A model generated the notes under the pieces. The model made no database searches. It saw only the letters and a list, made by a program, of their open reading frames with translations, and had not been told where the DNA came from. A DNA stretch of 47,236 nt, taken from positions 7,749 to 54,984 of the forward strand of contig CADECY010000038.1 of the NCBI GenBank assembly GCA_902825945.1, in the 5' to 3' direction. This document shows positions 35,501-44,278 of the stretch, in pieces. The translations under genes and the position numbers were made by a program. The stretch is from an uncultured Acidobacteriota bacterium (GTDB lineage Bacteria; Acidobacteriota; Terriglobia; Bryobacterales; Bryobacteraceae). Position 1 is the stretch's first letter; each line of letters begins with the position of its first letter.

Positions 35501-37768
35501 TCACTTGTCCTCGGACGCGGCGTAGTGATACGCGTAATAATGTCCGGATTTGGCCGAAGGCGGAGTCCAGTCGTTGAGGATGGTGCCGAACAGATCGATT
35601 CCGTCGTGCACCAGTTGTTCAATGCTGCCCATCAAGTCATCCTGTGATGTAACTCCGGCACGGACCACGAAGATCACACCGTCGGTGTGCCGGGCCGTCA
35701 GACGGGCGTCGGCAAACGACAGTACCGGAGGCACGTCGATGAGAACCAAATCGAACGTGTGTTCGAGCCGGGCGAGAAGCTCCGGCAGACGGGGCGAATG
35801 GAGCAGGCGCTGAATGTTTCCCGCTCCACCCTGATTCGGCACGACCCAAAGACCCTGCATTCGAGTCGGCTGCGCCAACGTGTCGCCCGGTGCATCGCCC
35901 AGCGGGCCCTCGCCCGATAGGATTTCGGTCAGAGACTGGCCCGCCGACGCTTCCAGGTCGAAGATGCCGGCCAGCCGGGGCCGGCGAAAATCCGCGTCCA
36001 CTAACACGACCTTGCGGCCGGACTCGGCCAGAGCGATGCCCAGATTGGCGACCAGAGTCGTCTTTCCATCTCCCGGCAGTGCGCTCGTCACTACAACGGA
36101 CTTGGCGCGGCCCTGACGCACATCGCCCCGCAACAACGAGGCAATCGCGGTTCGAAAACTCTCGATCGCCGACAAGGAGTTCTTCTGCCAAGCGGCCAAT
36201 TCCTTTCGTTCCGGAGCCGCGCCGAATGCTGCGAAAGGCTCTCCGTCGGGTGTTGGAGGAGGCAGAGCTGCCCGCCAACGCGGCTTCGGCGGCTCAGTAT
36301 GCGGAATCACTCCGAGTTCCGGTATCGAGACGAACTGGCGAGCCTCCCCGGGATTCCGGACGCTCCGGTTCCGGTTCTCGCGGAGAAAGGCGAACCCACC
36401 CATGGCCACGGCGCCCAACAGGCATCCCATGCTGATATTCAGGATCGCGCGTGGCTTGTACGGAAGCGGCGGCGCCTGGCTCTGGCTCACGACCCGCACG
36501 TTGCTCACCGGCGCCGACGACGCGTTGGCCGCCTGATTCACCTGGAGCAAGAGTGAGTTATGCACCGTACGGGCAGTCTCCACTTCCTGCTTGAGCGCGT
36601 CGTACGAAGTCGCGTTCCCCGCGTTTGCGATGATCTGGCTGTTCTGCCCCTGATAGGCAGCCATCAGATGCCGCTCTTTTCGCACCGCCTCCTCGTAGTC
36701 GTTTTGGATTCCCTTTACAATCGCCGCCACATCTCCCGCAACCGCCTTCTCGAGCGTCTCGATCTCGGCGATAGCTCTCTTCACTTTGTAATGTTGTGGA
36801 GTGAGGGTCAGTTGGAGAGAGGCGAGCTGGGACTTCAGTTCCATCAGCCGGCTTCGGCCCTCGCGCAGCCCTTCACCTCCCACGAGTGCGGGCAGCGCCT
36901 CCGGCGGTGTATTCCGGATGGTTTCCCATCTCGTCTGCTTGGTAATCCGCTCCGCCTGAACATTGGCAAGTTCGAGTTTCAGTTGTTGCAGCTTCGTTTC
37001 CGACAGTGGCGCGCTCGAGCCGGCATACTGGGCACCGGACTTCGCGTTGAAGTCGTTCAGCTTCGTTTCCGCTTCCTGGTAGCGGATGCGGGCCTCCTCG
37101 AGCATTGATGTCAACCAACTGGCCGCGCGTTGCTGGCTCTGGGACCGGGTCTGATTGGACTGCTGGACGTACTCGGAAGCAAGCGTGTTGACGAAATTGG
37201 CGGCCACTTCCGGATGGGTCGATTCGCAGTCGATTTCGATGAGCCGCGTTCCATTGATCTGCCGGACATGGAAAGTCGATGTGGCGTGAGTCACCGCCTC
37301 GTTCAACAGCGCCACTGGATCCTGAGCGGCCGGACGGACGCGGCTGCGGAGCCGCGATATCAGCCCGCTGCTCGGCAGGACAGGAGGAACCGTTTCCGTC
37401 ATCAGGCGGCTGATCACGTTTGGCAGAAAGGGGCCCGATTGCAGGAGGCGGATCTGAGTTGCGATATTGACGTTCTCCGATTCTCCGGAGCCTTCGCCAA
37501 AGGAGTTCTTGAACATCCCGACGCTCTGGATCTCGAGCATGGTCGACGCCAAATATACCGGCGGTTGAACAACCACGGACACGAGTCCCAATAACGCGCC
37601 CGCCAGAATACCGGCAAGGGCCAGCAACCAGTATTTCTTCAGCAAATACTTGACCTGTACCCGTGGCGCGCTGGCCATCTGCGGAGCTCCGCCATGCGGG
37701 TCCTGCCATCGGGTAAGGCCATACCCCTGGATGCCCTCGGGGTCAGGCCTAAGGCCAAACTGCGTCAA
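35501..37768 (-). CDS. Wzc-like polysaccharide copolymerase / tyrosine autokinase
   Basis: A 755-residue protein joining a chain-length domain to a tyrosine kinase. A Wzz domain with membrane helix (WLLALAGILAGALLGLVSVV) opens it, then a long periplasmic coiled-coil region (~150-430, GNVR-like), a second helix near 445 (LNISMGCLLGAVAMGGFAFL), and the BY-kinase domain: Walker A GDGKTTLVANLG near 563, Walker A' VVLVDADFRRPRL near 586, Walker B DLVLIDVPP near 671. The tail HYYAYHYAA is the tyrosine cluster that is phosphorylated. The TTG start is supported by GGAGGAGG (37773-37780). It should set chain length and help export. Confidence 0.93.
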   Translation of the reverse strand: MTQFGLRPDPEGIQGYGLTRWQDPHGGAPQMASAPRVQVKYLLKKYWLLALAGILAGALLGLVSVVVQPPVYLASTMLEIQSVGMFKNSFGEGSGESENVNIATQIRLLQSGPFLPNVISRLMTETVPPVLPSSGLISRLRSRVRPAAQDPVALLNEAVTHATSTFHVRQINGTRLIEIDCESTHPEVAANFVNTLASEYVQQSNQTRSQSQQRAASWLTSMLEEARIRYQEAETKLNDFNAKSGAQYAGSSAPLSETKLQQLKLELANVQAERITKQTRWETIRNTPPEALPALVGGEGLREGRSRLMELKSQLASLQLTLTPQHYKVKRAIAEIETLEKAVAGDVAAIVKGIQNDYEEAVRKERHLMAAYQGQNSQIIANAGNATSYDALKQEVETARTVHNSLLLQVNQAANASSAPVSNVRVVSQSQAPPLPYKPRAILNISMGCLLGAVAMGGFAFLRENRNRSVRNPGEARQFVSIPELGVIPHTEPPKPRWRAALPPPTPDGEPFAAFGAAPERKELAAWQKNSLSAIESFRTAIASLLRGDVRQGRAKSVVVTSALPGDGKTTLVANLGIALAESGRKVVLVDADFRRPRLAGIFDLEASAGQSLTEILSGEGPLGDAPGDTLAQPTRMQGLWVVPNQGGAGNIQRLLHSPRLPELLARLEHTFDLVLIDVPPVLSFADARLTARHTDGVIFVVRAGVTSQDDLMGSIEQLVHDGIDLFGTILNDWTPPSAKSGHYYAYHYAASEDK

Positions 37769-37772
37769 TCAA

Positions 37773-37780
37773 CCTCCTCC
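37773..37780 (-). promoter_or_regulatory. Strong ribosome binding site for the Wzc-like gene
   Basis: GGAGGAGG on the minus strand, four bases before the TTG at 37768. It decides this unusual start codon, as no ATG or GTG nearby is in frame with a comparable site. Confidence 0.75.
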
Positions 37781-37919
37781 GATTTTCCAGCCGCGGCGTA
37801 TGGACCGCGGAATACAACACTCACGGCCCGCCGGATGCGCAATCCCAGTCGAGGGGATTGCCGCCCCTCCCTTGATCTTCCGCCTATTGGACCGGTTTGT
37901 CAATGCTACGCATAACCCA

Positions 37920-39017
37920 TTACTTGTGTTGGAGATCCCGGTAGACGTCCAGTGTCCGGGACACCATTACCTTCTCCGTGAACTCCGCTTCCACCCGGCG
38001 GCGGCCGGCCTCCCCCATCCGGATCCTCAACTCGCGGTCGCCCAACAGCCGCCGGAGAGCACCAGCCAGTGCTTCGCTGTTCGCCGGTTCCACCGTAAGC
38101 CCAGTCACACCATCCAACGATACGTACGGAACACCCGAATCGAGTGCCGTGTTGATGACGGGTTTGCGGCACGCCATCGCCTCCATTTGCACGATCCCGA
38201 ACGCTTCGCTGCGCGCAATGGCCGGCAGCACGAATACGTCGGCGGCATGGTAAAACGGCACCAGATCGGGAATCTCGCCCAGAAACACCACTCGATCGGT
38301 CACCCCGGCATCCCGCGAGGCCTTCTCGAGGTGCGGCCGCAGCGGACCGCTCCCGATGAGCAGCAACCGTCCATCGACCTTTTCCATTGCGCGGATCAGG
38401 TATTCGAAACCCTTATAGTACACGTGTCTTCCAACCGCGATGATCAGCCGCTCCCCATAACGCGCGCGAATCCTGGCAATCTCGTCCGGATCACCGTGAT
38501 CATAAGGTTCGATCGGGATACCCAGTGGCACCACCCGGCACTGCGCGCGGAACCGCCGCAACACGGGAGAGCTGTCGACGTAGTTCGGGGAAGTCGCGAT
38601 GATCGCCGACGCACGGGCGAGCGCGGTATCGAGAAGCGGCCGCAGAATCGCGAAAGAGACGGTTTGACGGATGATGTCGCTGTGGTAGGTGTACACCAGC
38701 GGGCCACGATGTCCACTGGCGAGGTAAGCAACCATGGCCCCGGGATGGGGCAAATGGATGTGCACGATGTCGGCATTCGCCTGTTTGATCGACTTCACCA
38801 AACCGCCGCAAAGCGGCGTACCCGCCACCGTGAGGCGCGTCGACAACCGGTCCACCGCAACGCCATTGGCATTCTCCACGATTCTCTGAAACGTGCCGCT
38901 CGCCACCACGACCTGCAGAGTTACGTGCTCTTTGAGTCCCTGGCACAACGTCTCCAGATGGCTCTCCATGCCGCCCCGGTGCGGTGGATAGTACTTACCT
39001 ATGTGCAAGACTCTCAA
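37920..39017 (-). CDS. Family 4 glycosyltransferase (operon head)
   Basis: A 365-residue GT-B enzyme starting at TTG 39017 ([M]RVLHIGKYYPPHRGGMESHL), supported by AAGGCGAG seven bases upstream; the long open frame beyond it reads antisense through the cysteine-repeat gene and is not protein-like. Donor domain: IIAVGRHVYYKGFEYLI and E-x7-E in RSEAFGIVQMEAMACR. First gene of the long minus-strand operon; 150 bases without a gene separate it from the Wzc-like gene. Its 5' end overlaps that of the divergent cysteine-repeat gene by 17 bases if both starts are right. Confidence 0.87.
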   Translation of the reverse strand: MRVLHIGKYYPPHRGGMESHLETLCQGLKEHVTLQVVVASGTFQRIVENANGVAVDRLSTRLTVAGTPLCGGLVKSIKQANADIVHIHLPHPGAMVAYLASGHRGPLVYTYHSDIIRQTVSFAILRPLLDTALARASAIIATSPNYVDSSPVLRRFRAQCRVVPLGIPIEPYDHGDPDEIARIRARYGERLIIAVGRHVYYKGFEYLIRAMEKVDGRLLLIGSGPLRPHLEKASRDAGVTDRVVFLGEIPDLVPFYHAADVFVLPAIARSEAFGIVQMEAMACRKPVINTALDSGVPYVSLDGVTGLTVEPANSEALAGALRRLLGDRELRIRMGEAGRRRVEAEFTEKVMVSRTLDVYRDLQHK

Positions 39018-39864
39018 ATGGTACTCGCCTTTGGTACGTTTGACCTCATGGTCCCCTGCCCGAAAAGGTGCTACTCTCACTATAGTCTTGTCGCCCCTGC
39101 TGCTGCCACTCTTCCTCCTGCATCTGGCGTCTTTTGGTGCTGCTGGCCAGGCAAAAGCACCCCAGGCCAGTTCGCCGAATCTGCGGAACTGCCTCGATGG
39201 TCTTCGCTCGTGCGACATCACGGAATTGTCGGCGCGTGAATTGGAAGCCGTCGCTGCCTCCTCCAGGAGGCGGAACGTTGACCGGTGTCTGGCCGGTACC
39301 ACCGGATGTGACCCAACCCGCTTGGACCCCGCCGGCCTTGCCCAGGCGCTGCGGAACGCCAGCCGTAGGAACTTCGATACCTGCCGCGAGCTTTCCTCAC
39401 GCTGTAATCCATTGACTCTCGAACCCGAACAAAGCAAGGAGGTTGTCCGCACCTTCGAGCGCCGGAACGTGGAGCGTTGCCTCAATGGAAATGCCGATTG
39501 TGATCCAACACGAATCTCGTCCAAGACCGATTTGGAAGCAATCCGGAAGGCGGCGCTCCGGCGTAACCTCTCACGATGCATGGGTGGTTCCACTCAATGT
39601 GATCCTTTGTCGCTGTCGGCCCAGGAGCAACAGGCGGTCGCAAAGGAATCGGCTCGCAGAAACAGGGAGGATTGCATGAACGGATCGGGAAGCTGTAACC
39701 CGCTGGCCCTGAACGACGCCGAAAAGAGTCAAATGGGCCGCGAACTCCGGGCGCGAAATCTGCAATCCTGTTTGGCGCGATCCGCCTCGTGCGATCCCTC
39801 GCTGCTCACGGCGCCGGAAATGGCCCAAGTGGCGGCCGCGCGTCCTCGCGGAAGAAAGAAGTAG
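39001..39864 (+). CDS. Secreted cysteine-pair repeat protein (seven repeats)
   Basis: A 287-residue protein of no family I can name. After a hydrophobic export signal (about 27-50, TIVLSPLLLPLFLLHLASFG) come seven repeats of 32 residues (one of 33). Each begins N-x3-C-x6-C-[D/N], followed by P, a Leu-rich turn and a charged helix ending in RR or AR. Cysteines: 64/71, 96/103, 128/135, 160/167, 193/200, 225/232, 257/264; no other cysteine occurs in the repeat region. The even C-x6-C spacing suggests one disulphide per repeat in a helical solenoid outside the cytoplasm. The tail RPRGRKK is basic. The start is unsure: ATG 39001 gives a long n-region, and TTG 39088 is an alternative. It is 7 bases upstream of the TPR lipoprotein gene, so they are expressed together. 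Confidence 0.72.
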   Translation: MCKTLKWYSPLVRLTSWSPARKGATLTIVLSPLLLPLFLLHLASFGAAGQAKAPQASSPNLRNCLDGLRSCDITELSARELEAVAASSRRRNVDRCLAGTTGCDPTRLDPAGLAQALRNASRRNFDTCRELSSRCNPLTLEPEQSKEVVRTFERRNVERCLNGNADCDPTRISSKTDLEAIRKAALRRNLSRCMGGSTQCDPLSLSAQEQQAVAKESARRNREDCMNGSGSCNPLALNDAEKSQMGRELRARNLQSCLARSASCDPSLLTAPEMAQVAAARPRGRKK

Positions 39865-39871
39865 ATATATT

Positions 39872-42181
39872 ATGATTGCGTCCTGGTCTGAAAGGGTGCT
39901 GGCCCCGGTGTTGGCCAGCGTGTCGTTTGCCGCGATGCTCGCGTGTGGATCCTCCGCTGGCGGATACCTCGAAACCGGCAACAAGCTCGCCGCCGAAGGC
40001 AAGTATGAGGACGCGGTCCTCAACTACAAGAAGGCCATCCAAAAGCAGCCACAGTTCGCCGAGGCATACTACCGGATGGCGCTCGCGGAATCGAAACTGG
40101 ACCAAGCCGCCGAGGTTTTCGATCACCTCAACCGCGCCGTCGAACTCGCGCCCGATCACCAGCCCGCCCGCGAGGCTTTTCTCGACTTCCTGCTGACTGC
40201 CTTCCTCGCTTCTCCGGCCAAGCCCCCGGAAATGTACAACCGCCTCGACAAAATGACGGCGGATCTGCTTGTCCGCGATCCGAAATCGTTCGAAGCCTTG
40301 CGCGCACGGGCTTTCCTCGCGGTGGCCGACCGGAAACCGAAGCTGGCCCTCGAACTGTTCGAGAAGGCCCATCAAGTCAAGCCCTTCGACCCGCGAATCG
40401 CTTCCGCCTATGCCCAGTTGCTCCTCCAGAATGGCGAGGAAGCCGCTGGTGAGAAGCTCGCGCGGGACGCCATTGCCAAGGATCCCGCGAACGTGGAGCT
40501 TCACCAGATCCTTTACGCGTTCCACCGCTCGAAGAATCGCCTCGCCGACGCCGAAGCCATACTCGAGCAAGGACTCCAGAAGAATCCCAAAGCCGCCGTG
40601 CTGTACCTCTTGCTCTCCGATCACCATCGGCAAGCCAAGGACAGCATCAAGGCGGATGCCTTGCTCGACAAAATGCTTTCCAACCAGCCGGATTTCCCGC
40701 GCGCTTATTTCCAGGCGGGAGAGTATTATTCGCGGCGCGACCCCGCCAAAGCTCGCGAGATCTTCACGGCGGGTGCCTCGAAGGATCCCGGCAACGCCAC
40801 CCAATATGTGATTTTGGCCGCCCGAACTTGGCTTTCGCAGGGCCAGCCGGCGGAAGCCTTGAAGGCAGCAAGCAGCGCCGTGGCGAGCAATCCCGGCAAT
40901 CCACACTTCCGGCGTTTCTTCGGTGAAATGCTCCTGCTCGACCCTTCACCCGGATCGGCTCCGCAAGCCGTCACTCATCTCGAGCAAGCCGCGAAATCCC
41001 TCGACGACGCCGAAACATCGGCCCTTCTCGGCTACGCGCTGCTGACGGTGGACAAGCCGGCCGCGGCAAGAACGCGCCTCGAGGAGGCGATTCGCAAGTC
41101 CCCGGGCCATCCCGCCGCTTTGTTGGCGCTCGCCGAGGCGCAGATCAAACTGCGGGATTTCAAGGCCGCTATCACTTCCGCCACGAATCTGCTCCGAATA
41201 CGGCCCAAGGACGTAAAGGGACGAGTACTGCTCGCGACGGCTCTCATCGGGAACCGTCAGAGTCAGGAAGCCCGCACCGTTCTGGTCGACCTGGTAAGCG
41301 AATTCCCGAACGATCCGGAAGCCCTGCTCCAGATCGGGCGCCTCTATATCGACGACAAACGTTGGGCGGAGGCGGAGCAGACGTTTCGAAAGGTCCAGCA
41401 ATCCAATCCGGCCGAGTTTCGGGCAGTCGAGGGACTCTCCAGGGTTTATCTCGGACAGAATCAGGCGGAGAAGGCGATGGCGGTGTGGCGGGAACTCCGT
41501 ACCTCTCCAGCCGATGCGGCCTTGGTAAACGTCCAGTTGGCCCGCACCGCGACCGCCGCCGGAAATGGCCGGCTGGCCAAGGAGATCTATGAGAAACTGG
41601 CCGCGCAGAAGCCGGACTCCGTGGAGTATCTGACTGGTTTGGCGGACGCTTATCGCATCATGGGCGACATTCGGAGCGCGATGCAGTACTACGAAAAGGC
41701 CCGTGCCGTCTCTCCGGCGACCCCTTACCCGGCCGCCGTGCTCGCTTGGCTGCAACAGACATCCGGAGACTTGCCGGCCGCGGAGGCCAGCTATCGCAAA
41801 GCGATCGAGCTCGAGCCGAATAACCCCCATCTCACCAACAACCTGGCGCATCTATTGGCCACCCGGAAAGCCGCGCCGGAGGAAGCCCTGCGGCTTGCCC
41901 TCCAGACTGTCAAATCGCAGCCGGACAATCCCGAGTTTCTCGATACGCTCGCCTTCGTCTACCTGCGGCAAGGCAACTCGGCCGCGGCTTTGCCCATCTT
42001 CTCCCGCTTGACGCAACGCCATCCGAAACACCCGATGTTTCACTACAATCTGGCCTTGGCGCATCTCGAACAGGGCGACAAAGAAGCGGCTCGAAGTGCC
42101 GCCGCGAAGGCTCTGGAGCTGGAGGGTTCGGGCCCGGACGCGGCCCGCATCCGGGACTTCGCGCGGCAGCTGCAGAACTAA
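39872..42181 (+). CDS. TPR-repeat lipoprotein (PrsT-like)
   Basis: A 769-residue tetratricopeptide protein. A signal peptide with lipobox LACG (lipid cysteine C25) shows it is a lipoprotein. The rest is about twenty TPR units, for example YLETGNKLAAEGKYEDAVLNY at the start and a final block PMFHYNLALAHLEQGDKEAA. Its architecture matches the PEP-CTERM/EPS system TPR lipoproteins (PrsT, TIGR02917), which are found in exosortase loci and are believed to help export or assembly. It directly follows the cysteine-repeat gene. A paralogue with the same layout lies in opposite orientation at 44.9-47.2 kb. Confidence 0.9.
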   Translation: MIASWSERVLAPVLASVSFAAMLACGSSAGGYLETGNKLAAEGKYEDAVLNYKKAIQKQPQFAEAYYRMALAESKLDQAAEVFDHLNRAVELAPDHQPAREAFLDFLLTAFLASPAKPPEMYNRLDKMTADLLVRDPKSFEALRARAFLAVADRKPKLALELFEKAHQVKPFDPRIASAYAQLLLQNGEEAAGEKLARDAIAKDPANVELHQILYAFHRSKNRLADAEAILEQGLQKNPKAAVLYLLLSDHHRQAKDSIKADALLDKMLSNQPDFPRAYFQAGEYYSRRDPAKAREIFTAGASKDPGNATQYVILAARTWLSQGQPAEALKAASSAVASNPGNPHFRRFFGEMLLLDPSPGSAPQAVTHLEQAAKSLDDAETSALLGYALLTVDKPAAARTRLEEAIRKSPGHPAALLALAEAQIKLRDFKAAITSATNLLRIRPKDVKGRVLLATALIGNRQSQEARTVLVDLVSEFPNDPEALLQIGRLYIDDKRWAEAEQTFRKVQQSNPAEFRAVEGLSRVYLGQNQAEKAMAVWRELRTSPADAALVNVQLARTATAAGNGRLAKEIYEKLAAQKPDSVEYLTGLADAYRIMGDIRSAMQYYEKARAVSPATPYPAAVLAWLQQTSGDLPAAEASYRKAIELEPNNPHLTNNLAHLLATRKAAPEEALRLALQTVKSQPDNPEFLDTLAFVYLRQGNSAAALPIFSRLTQRHPKHPMFHYNLALAHLEQGDKEAARSAAAKALELEGSGPDAARIRDFARQLQN

Positions 42182-42230
42182 TGTTTACCCCCAGTTTGGT
42201 GAGTACTAGAACCATGTATTTCTCCAGACT

Positions 42231-42249
42231 AGGGGTTTACAGAACCCCT
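42231..42249 (+). other. Short hairpin between TPR and PEP-CTERM genes
   Basis: AGGGGTT (42231-42237), loop TACAG, AACCCCT (42243-42249): a perfect 7-bp stem. No T-run follows, so it is not a standard intrinsic terminator; it may attenuate or protect the transcript between the two genes. Confidence 0.45.
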
Positions 42250-42298
42250 CATCGGTGATATCATCATCAGGAGATCCGGTGTTTCAGGGATCTCACAT

Positions 42299-42305
42299 AG
42301 GGGGA
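42299..42305 (+). promoter_or_regulatory. Ribosome binding site that fixes the PEP-CTERM start
   Basis: AGGGGGA six bases before ATG 42312. It favours this start over one 57 bases upstream, and places the signal peptide at the protein's N-terminus. Confidence 0.7.
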
Positions 42306-42311
42306 AATTTC

Positions 42312-43001
42312 ATGTCCAGATTTGCACTGCTGGCTCTGGCGCTCGGTGGGTCGTTGTTCGCTGGAGTCTTGCCACCATACAACGTCAGCAACGGTTCGCC
42401 GTCTTTTGTCGTTGACTACAACGGGTTTCATCCCGACGCTAGCAACGTGATTCCCGGCTTGACAGCACAGGTCACGTACAGCAATTTTGTGTTCACCAAC
42501 GTGTCGGGCGCAACCCAGGTTCAGTTCGACTTTTCGGTTCACAACAATTCCACGATCACCAGCCGGGTTTCCGGTCTCGGGTTCAACAGCAATCCCAATG
42601 TCAACGTGAGTACCAGCACCGTGAGCGGTGGCCCCGATTTTTTCAACAACGTCAACTCAGGCAACTATCCGAATGCCATCGGCAATGTTGACTTCTGCTT
42701 TATCAATGGCAGTGGCAATAGCTGCGCAGGTGGTGGTGGAACGGGAATCCTCGACGGACAGACCGAGGCCGGTACTGCTGTTTTGAAGTTCAGTTCCCTT
42801 TTCACGACCCTGACCTTCGACAACTTCTACGTGCGCTACCAGAGTCTAAACTACTGTGCCACGCCGGGATGCACCAACCCAGTGACATCGGCGGCCGGCA
42901 CCGCAGTCTCGACCGTACCCGAACCACGCCTCATCCTCTTCCTCTCGGCTGGCGTTATCGGCGTCCTCGCCACTCGCTTCCGCCGCCGCACAGCGGCCTA
43001 G
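42312..43001 (+). CDS. PEP-CTERM sorting-signal protein (exosortase substrate)
   Basis: A 229-residue exported protein. Signal peptide MSRFALLALALGGSLFAG; C-terminal tail TVPEPRLILFLSAGVIGVLA followed by TRFRRR, that is, the PEP motif, one membrane helix and a basic end, the recognition signal of exosortases. The mature part is rich in Asn, Ser, Thr and Gly (many possible glycosylation sites) with few cysteines (CFINGSGNSCAGGGG and CATPGC). The pattern VSGLGFNSNPNV, GNVDFCF, CAGGGG and NFYVRYQS resembles the cistern family of PEP-CTERM proteins, which I name with moderate certainty. It is probably the local substrate of the exosortase at 34.6 kb. It is followed by a strong terminator. Confidence 0.9.
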   Translation: MSRFALLALALGGSLFAGVLPPYNVSNGSPSFVVDYNGFHPDASNVIPGLTAQVTYSNFVFTNVSGATQVQFDFSVHNNSTITSRVSGLGFNSNPNVNVSTSTVSGGPDFFNNVNSGNYPNAIGNVDFCFINGSGNSCAGGGGTGILDGQTEAGTAVLKFSSLFTTLTFDNFYVRYQSLNYCATPGCTNPVTSAAGTAVSTVPEPRLILFLSAGVIGVLATRFRRRTAA

Positions 43002-43022
43002 AGCGCCAGAGCGAAATCCTGA

Positions 43023-43066
43023 CAAATCGAGCCCAGGTGCGATGCACCGGGCTCGATTTGTGTTTT
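43023..43066 (+). terminator. Rho-independent terminator
   Basis: A perfect 12-bp stem CAAATCGAGCCC / GGGCTCGATTTG (43023-43034 and 43049-43060), with an inner stem GGTGC-GAT-GCACC, followed by TGTTTT. It ends the PEP-CTERM transcript, 21 bases after the stop codon, and by its symmetry may also work on the other strand. Confidence 0.88.
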
Positions 43067-43096
43067 GAAGCGTCACGCCTTCTGTAGACTGGAATC

Positions 43097-44239
43097 GTGA
43101 GCACGCTGCGCGCCGGAATCGTGTGCGACTACGCCGAGGAAGGCTGGCCGAGCATGGATCTGGTTGCGGACATGCTGATCGAGCACCTCAGTGCCCCGGC
43201 TCATGGCATCGCGATCCGCCGGATCCGTCCAGCGATGCCACGCTCGTTTTCCCGTATTCCGGGCCTCGCATCCAACCCGGCGATCCGGAACCTCGACCGG
43301 CTGGCGGGCCGATTCTGGCACTATCCGCGATCGTTACGCCACTCCGTTCCCGAATGTGAAGTTTTTCACTTAGTGGACCACAGCTACTCCCAATTGGTCC
43401 ATTGCTTACCAGCGGCCAGGACCGTGGTAACGTTTCACGACCTCGACACCTTCCGGTGCCTGCTCGAACCCGTGCGCGATCCCCGCCCGTACTGGTTCCG
43501 CAAGATGGCCGAGCGCATTCTCACAGGCTTCCAGAAGGCCGCGCGAATCGTCTGTGTGAGCGAAACCAGCCGTAAGGAACTCGCCAGCCATCGGATTGTC
43601 GACGAACGGAAGACCCTCGTCATTGCGAACGGAGCCCATCCAGGTTGCACCATGGAGCCGGATCCAGCCGCTGACGCGCAACTGGCGCGCCTGGCTCCCG
43701 CGATCGCCTCGAAACGGCCAGTTTTCCTCCACGTGGGAAGCACGATCCCGCGCAAGAACATCGAGGGACTGCTCCGCATCTTCGCCGCGTTGCGTTCGCG
43801 ATGGCCGAGCGCGATCCTCCTCCGTGCTGGTGGCTCATTCACCACGCCGCAACGGGCGCTAGCCGCTGAACTCGGTCTCTGTGGCGCCATCCACTCGCTC
43901 CCCTTCATCGAGCGCGAGTTGCTGACAGCCGCCTACCAGAAGGCGGACCTCCTGCTGCTCCCCTCTCACTCGGAAGGCTTCGGCCTGCCCTTGATCGAAG
44001 CGATGTCCTGTGGGTGCCCCGCCATCGCCTCCGGACTCGAAGTCTTCCGCGAGGTCGGCGGCACCGAAGCACTCTATTGCGACGCCGCCGATCCTGAGCA
44101 GTGGGTAGCCGCCATGGAAGGAGTCCTCCAGAAAGACCGGTGGTTGCTTTCACGCCGGTTAGCATCCTACGCAGCCCGCTTTTCGTGGGTCGAGGCCGCG
44201 AGGGCGACAGCGGCTCTCTACCGGACCCTTTCGAGCTGA
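43097..44239 (+). CDS. Family 4 glycosyltransferase
   Basis: A 380-residue GT-B enzyme starting at GTG. N-domain RAGIVCDYAEEGWPSMDLV and VVTFHDLDTFR; donor domain FLHVGSTIPRKNIEGLL and E-x7-E in HSEGFGLPLIEAMSCG. It resembles mannosyl-/rhamnosyl-type GT4 enzymes that act on EPS. It lies after the terminator and so needs its own promoter, and ends 40 bases before the convergent YdcF gene. Ninth GT4 of the window. Confidence 0.9.
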   Translation: MSTLRAGIVCDYAEEGWPSMDLVADMLIEHLSAPAHGIAIRRIRPAMPRSFSRIPGLASNPAIRNLDRLAGRFWHYPRSLRHSVPECEVFHLVDHSYSQLVHCLPAARTVVTFHDLDTFRCLLEPVRDPRPYWFRKMAERILTGFQKAARIVCVSETSRKELASHRIVDERKTLVIANGAHPGCTMEPDPAADAQLARLAPAIASKRPVFLHVGSTIPRKNIEGLLRIFAALRSRWPSAILLRAGGSFTTPQRALAAELGLCGAIHSLPFIERELLTAAYQKADLLLLPSHSEGFGLPLIEAMSCGCPAIASGLEVFREVGGTEALYCDAADPEQWVAAMEGVLQKDRWLLSRRLASYAARFSWVEAARATAALYRTLSS

Positions 44240-44278
44240 GTATGATGTAACCGAACCGCGACGGCAACGAGCGGATCG

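Noticed and set aside
37650..39239. Open frame of 529 codons on the plus strand
   Set aside because: Antisense to the GT4 and Wzc-like genes; histidine/arginine-rich shadow without motifs.
39180..39850. CRISPR or DNA-level tandem repeat
   Set aside because: The 32-residue period exists at protein level only; the DNA units differ too much and there are no spacers.
42182..42311. Sigma-54 type promoter before the PEP-CTERM gene
   Set aside because: Expected because PEP-CTERM genes are often under PrsR control, but no TGGCAC-N5-TTGC-like sequence with GG and GC 10 bases apart is present.
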